From Planctomycetota bacterium (lineage in GTDB: Bacteria; Planctomycetota; Planctomycetia; Pirellulales; UBA1268): a DNA stretch of 34,730 bases. The position numbers and the translations under genes are program-made. Below the pieces are notes generated by a model that worked only from the letters and a program-made list of their open reading frames with translations, was not told the DNA's origin and made no database searches. Below are positions 33,693 to 34,730 of this stretch, piece after piece; position 1 is the first letter of the stretch; each line of letters starts with the position of its first letter. The DNA lies in contig JAGWWA010000019.1 in the NCBI GenBank assembly GCA_018970605.1, positions 1-34,730 on the forward strand, written 5' to 3'.

Positions 33693-34730
33693 TCAGCGGC
33701 TCCCGAACGGCAGCACCTCGACCTCGGTGCCCGCATCGGCCCAGCCGCCGGCCGGCAGGACGACGAGGCCGTCGGCCACGGCGAGGCCCACGAGATCCGA
33801 CGAGCCCGTCCAGGGCAGCGGGGTGACGTCGAGCCGCTCGCCGTCGCGGGCGATGCGACACGGCAGATACACCGGGCGATCGGCCGCCGCCTTCGCCGCC
33901 GCCACGAGCACGCCGCGACGCCGCGGCAGGTGCCATGCCTCGCGCGGACGACCGTCGAGGATCGCGATCGCCGGCCGCACGAACAGCTCGAAGCACACGA
34001 GGCTGCTCGCCGGGTTGCCCGGCAGGCCGAAGACGAGCGTGGCCGGGCCATCGTTCCGATCGACGCGGCCGAACCAGACGGGCTTGCCGGGCTTGAGCCG
34101 CACCTTGTGAAACACCTTCTCCACGCCGCAGGCCGCGAAGGTGGCGGGCACGAGGTCGAGATCACCGGCCGACACGCCGCCCGAGAGCACGACCACGTCG
34201 GCGGCGAGGGCCTGCATCACCGCCGAGCGGATCGCCTCGGGGCGGTCGGCCGCGATGCCCAGCGGAATCGGCTCACCGCCGCAGGCCGCCACCGCCGCCG
34301 TGAGCATCGGCTCGTTCGAGTTGCGGGTGCGGCCGTGCGCCGGGACCTCGCGCACCGGCACCAGCTCGCTGCCGGTCGAGAGGATCGCCACCCGTGGCCG
34401 TGCAGCGGCCACCACGTGCGTCGCCCCCGCCTCGGCCGCCAAGCCCACGGCGGCGGGCGTGAGGATCGCGCCCGCGGGCAGCACCGCGGCGCCCGCGCGA
34501 AACGCCGCCCCGCGCGTGCCGACGTGCTGCCCCGCGCGAAACCTCGGCTCGCGAAGCCGCACGCGGCTGCCGGCATGGCACTCCGCAGTGCCGTCCACGG
34601 CCGACTCGATCGGCACCACGGCGTCGGCACCGGGCGGCACCGGGGCGCCGGTCATGATCCGGGCACATCCACCCGCCGGAATCGCACGTGTCGTCACGTC
34701 GCCGGCCGCGAGGTCGACCACGACATCCAG
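33693..34730 (-). CDS. moeA: Molybdopterin molybdotransferase (5' end beyond the window)
   Basis: MoeA inserts molybdate into adenylylated molybdopterin to form molybdenum cofactor. The visible 345 residues include GGCARIMTGAPVPPGADAVV, STGSELV, the TRNSNEPML motif, LSGGVSAGDLDLVPATF, VWFG and GLPGNPASSLVCFELFVRPA, ending with the C-terminal domain IV. The first codons are outside the window, and about 50-60 residues are probably missing given a usual length near 400. It is convergent with the CaMKII-domain gene, with three bases between their stop codons. Confidence 0.95.
   Translation of the reverse strand: MDVVVDLAAGDVTTRAIPAGGCARIMTGAPVPPGADAVVPIESAVDGTAECHAGSRVRLREPRFRAGQHVGTRGAAFRAGAAVLPAGAILTPAAVGLAAEAGATHVVAAARPRVAILSTGSELVPVREVPAHGRTRNSNEPMLTAAVAACGGEPIPLGIAADRPEAIRSAVMQALAADVVVLSGGVSAGDLDLVPATFAACGVEKVFHKVRLKPGKPVWFGRVDRNDGPATLVFGLPGNPASSLVCFELFVRPAIAILDGRPREAWHLPRRRGVLVAAAKAAADRPVYLPCRIARDGERLDVTPLPWTGSSDLVGLAVADGLVVLPAGGWADAGTEVEVLPFGSR

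Overview
The window is high-GC DNA from a bacterium that is most probably a planctomycete of the Pirellulales type. The evidence is the gene content: secreted SUMF1-domain and PQQ-propeller proteins, an SGNH hydrolase fused to a DUF1080 domain, many secreted proteins without clear relatives outside that phylum, and Planctomycetes-style small hypothetical proteins. This is an inference from gene families; no rRNA or tRNA gene is present to confirm it.

Layout. 1-603: gene-free, packed with hairpins and repeats. 604-4953: a secreted VOC-fold protein, then (minus) a PDZ protein and adenylylsulfate kinase, then a YgiQ-type radical SAM protein. 4954-6741: repeat debris, an orphan D12-class adenine methyltransferase and a small secreted protein. 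7031-10439: a GNAT-like protein and a SAM methyltransferase (minus), an OmpR-type response regulator (plus), and trpC (minus), which overlaps the regulator tail to tail. 10982-15219: a membrane acyltransferase and purH (minus), a 92-bp tandem repeat array, and a sensor histidine kinase (minus). 15265-18264: small planctomycete-type genes with two convincing terminators and one good promoter, then smpB. 18360-25412: a tightly overlapping four-gene operon of exported proteins (SUMF1-like, two PQQ propellers, SGNH-DUF1080). 25784-30898: three large secreted proteins of uncertain function. 31109-34730: PII-like protein, 2Fe-2S ferredoxin, a small conserved protein, thyX, a CaMKII-association-domain protein and the 3' part of moeA.

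The most unusual content is a family of about 130-bp palindromic repeats with six complete copies and at least two fragments. Each copy has long inverted ends and two internal hairpins built to the same plan. Stem bases change together between copies, often to G-U pairs, which points to a structure that matters as RNA. Five copies are intergenic. One lies in frame at the 5' end of the second PQQ gene, between a strongly supported start codon and the hydrophobic core of the signal peptide. No transposase is present, so the family looks non-autonomous.

Most metabolic genes (cysC, trpC, purH, thyX, moeA) are single housekeeping genes without their pathway partners nearby. The four-gene secreted operon and the repeat family are the parts most worth following up.
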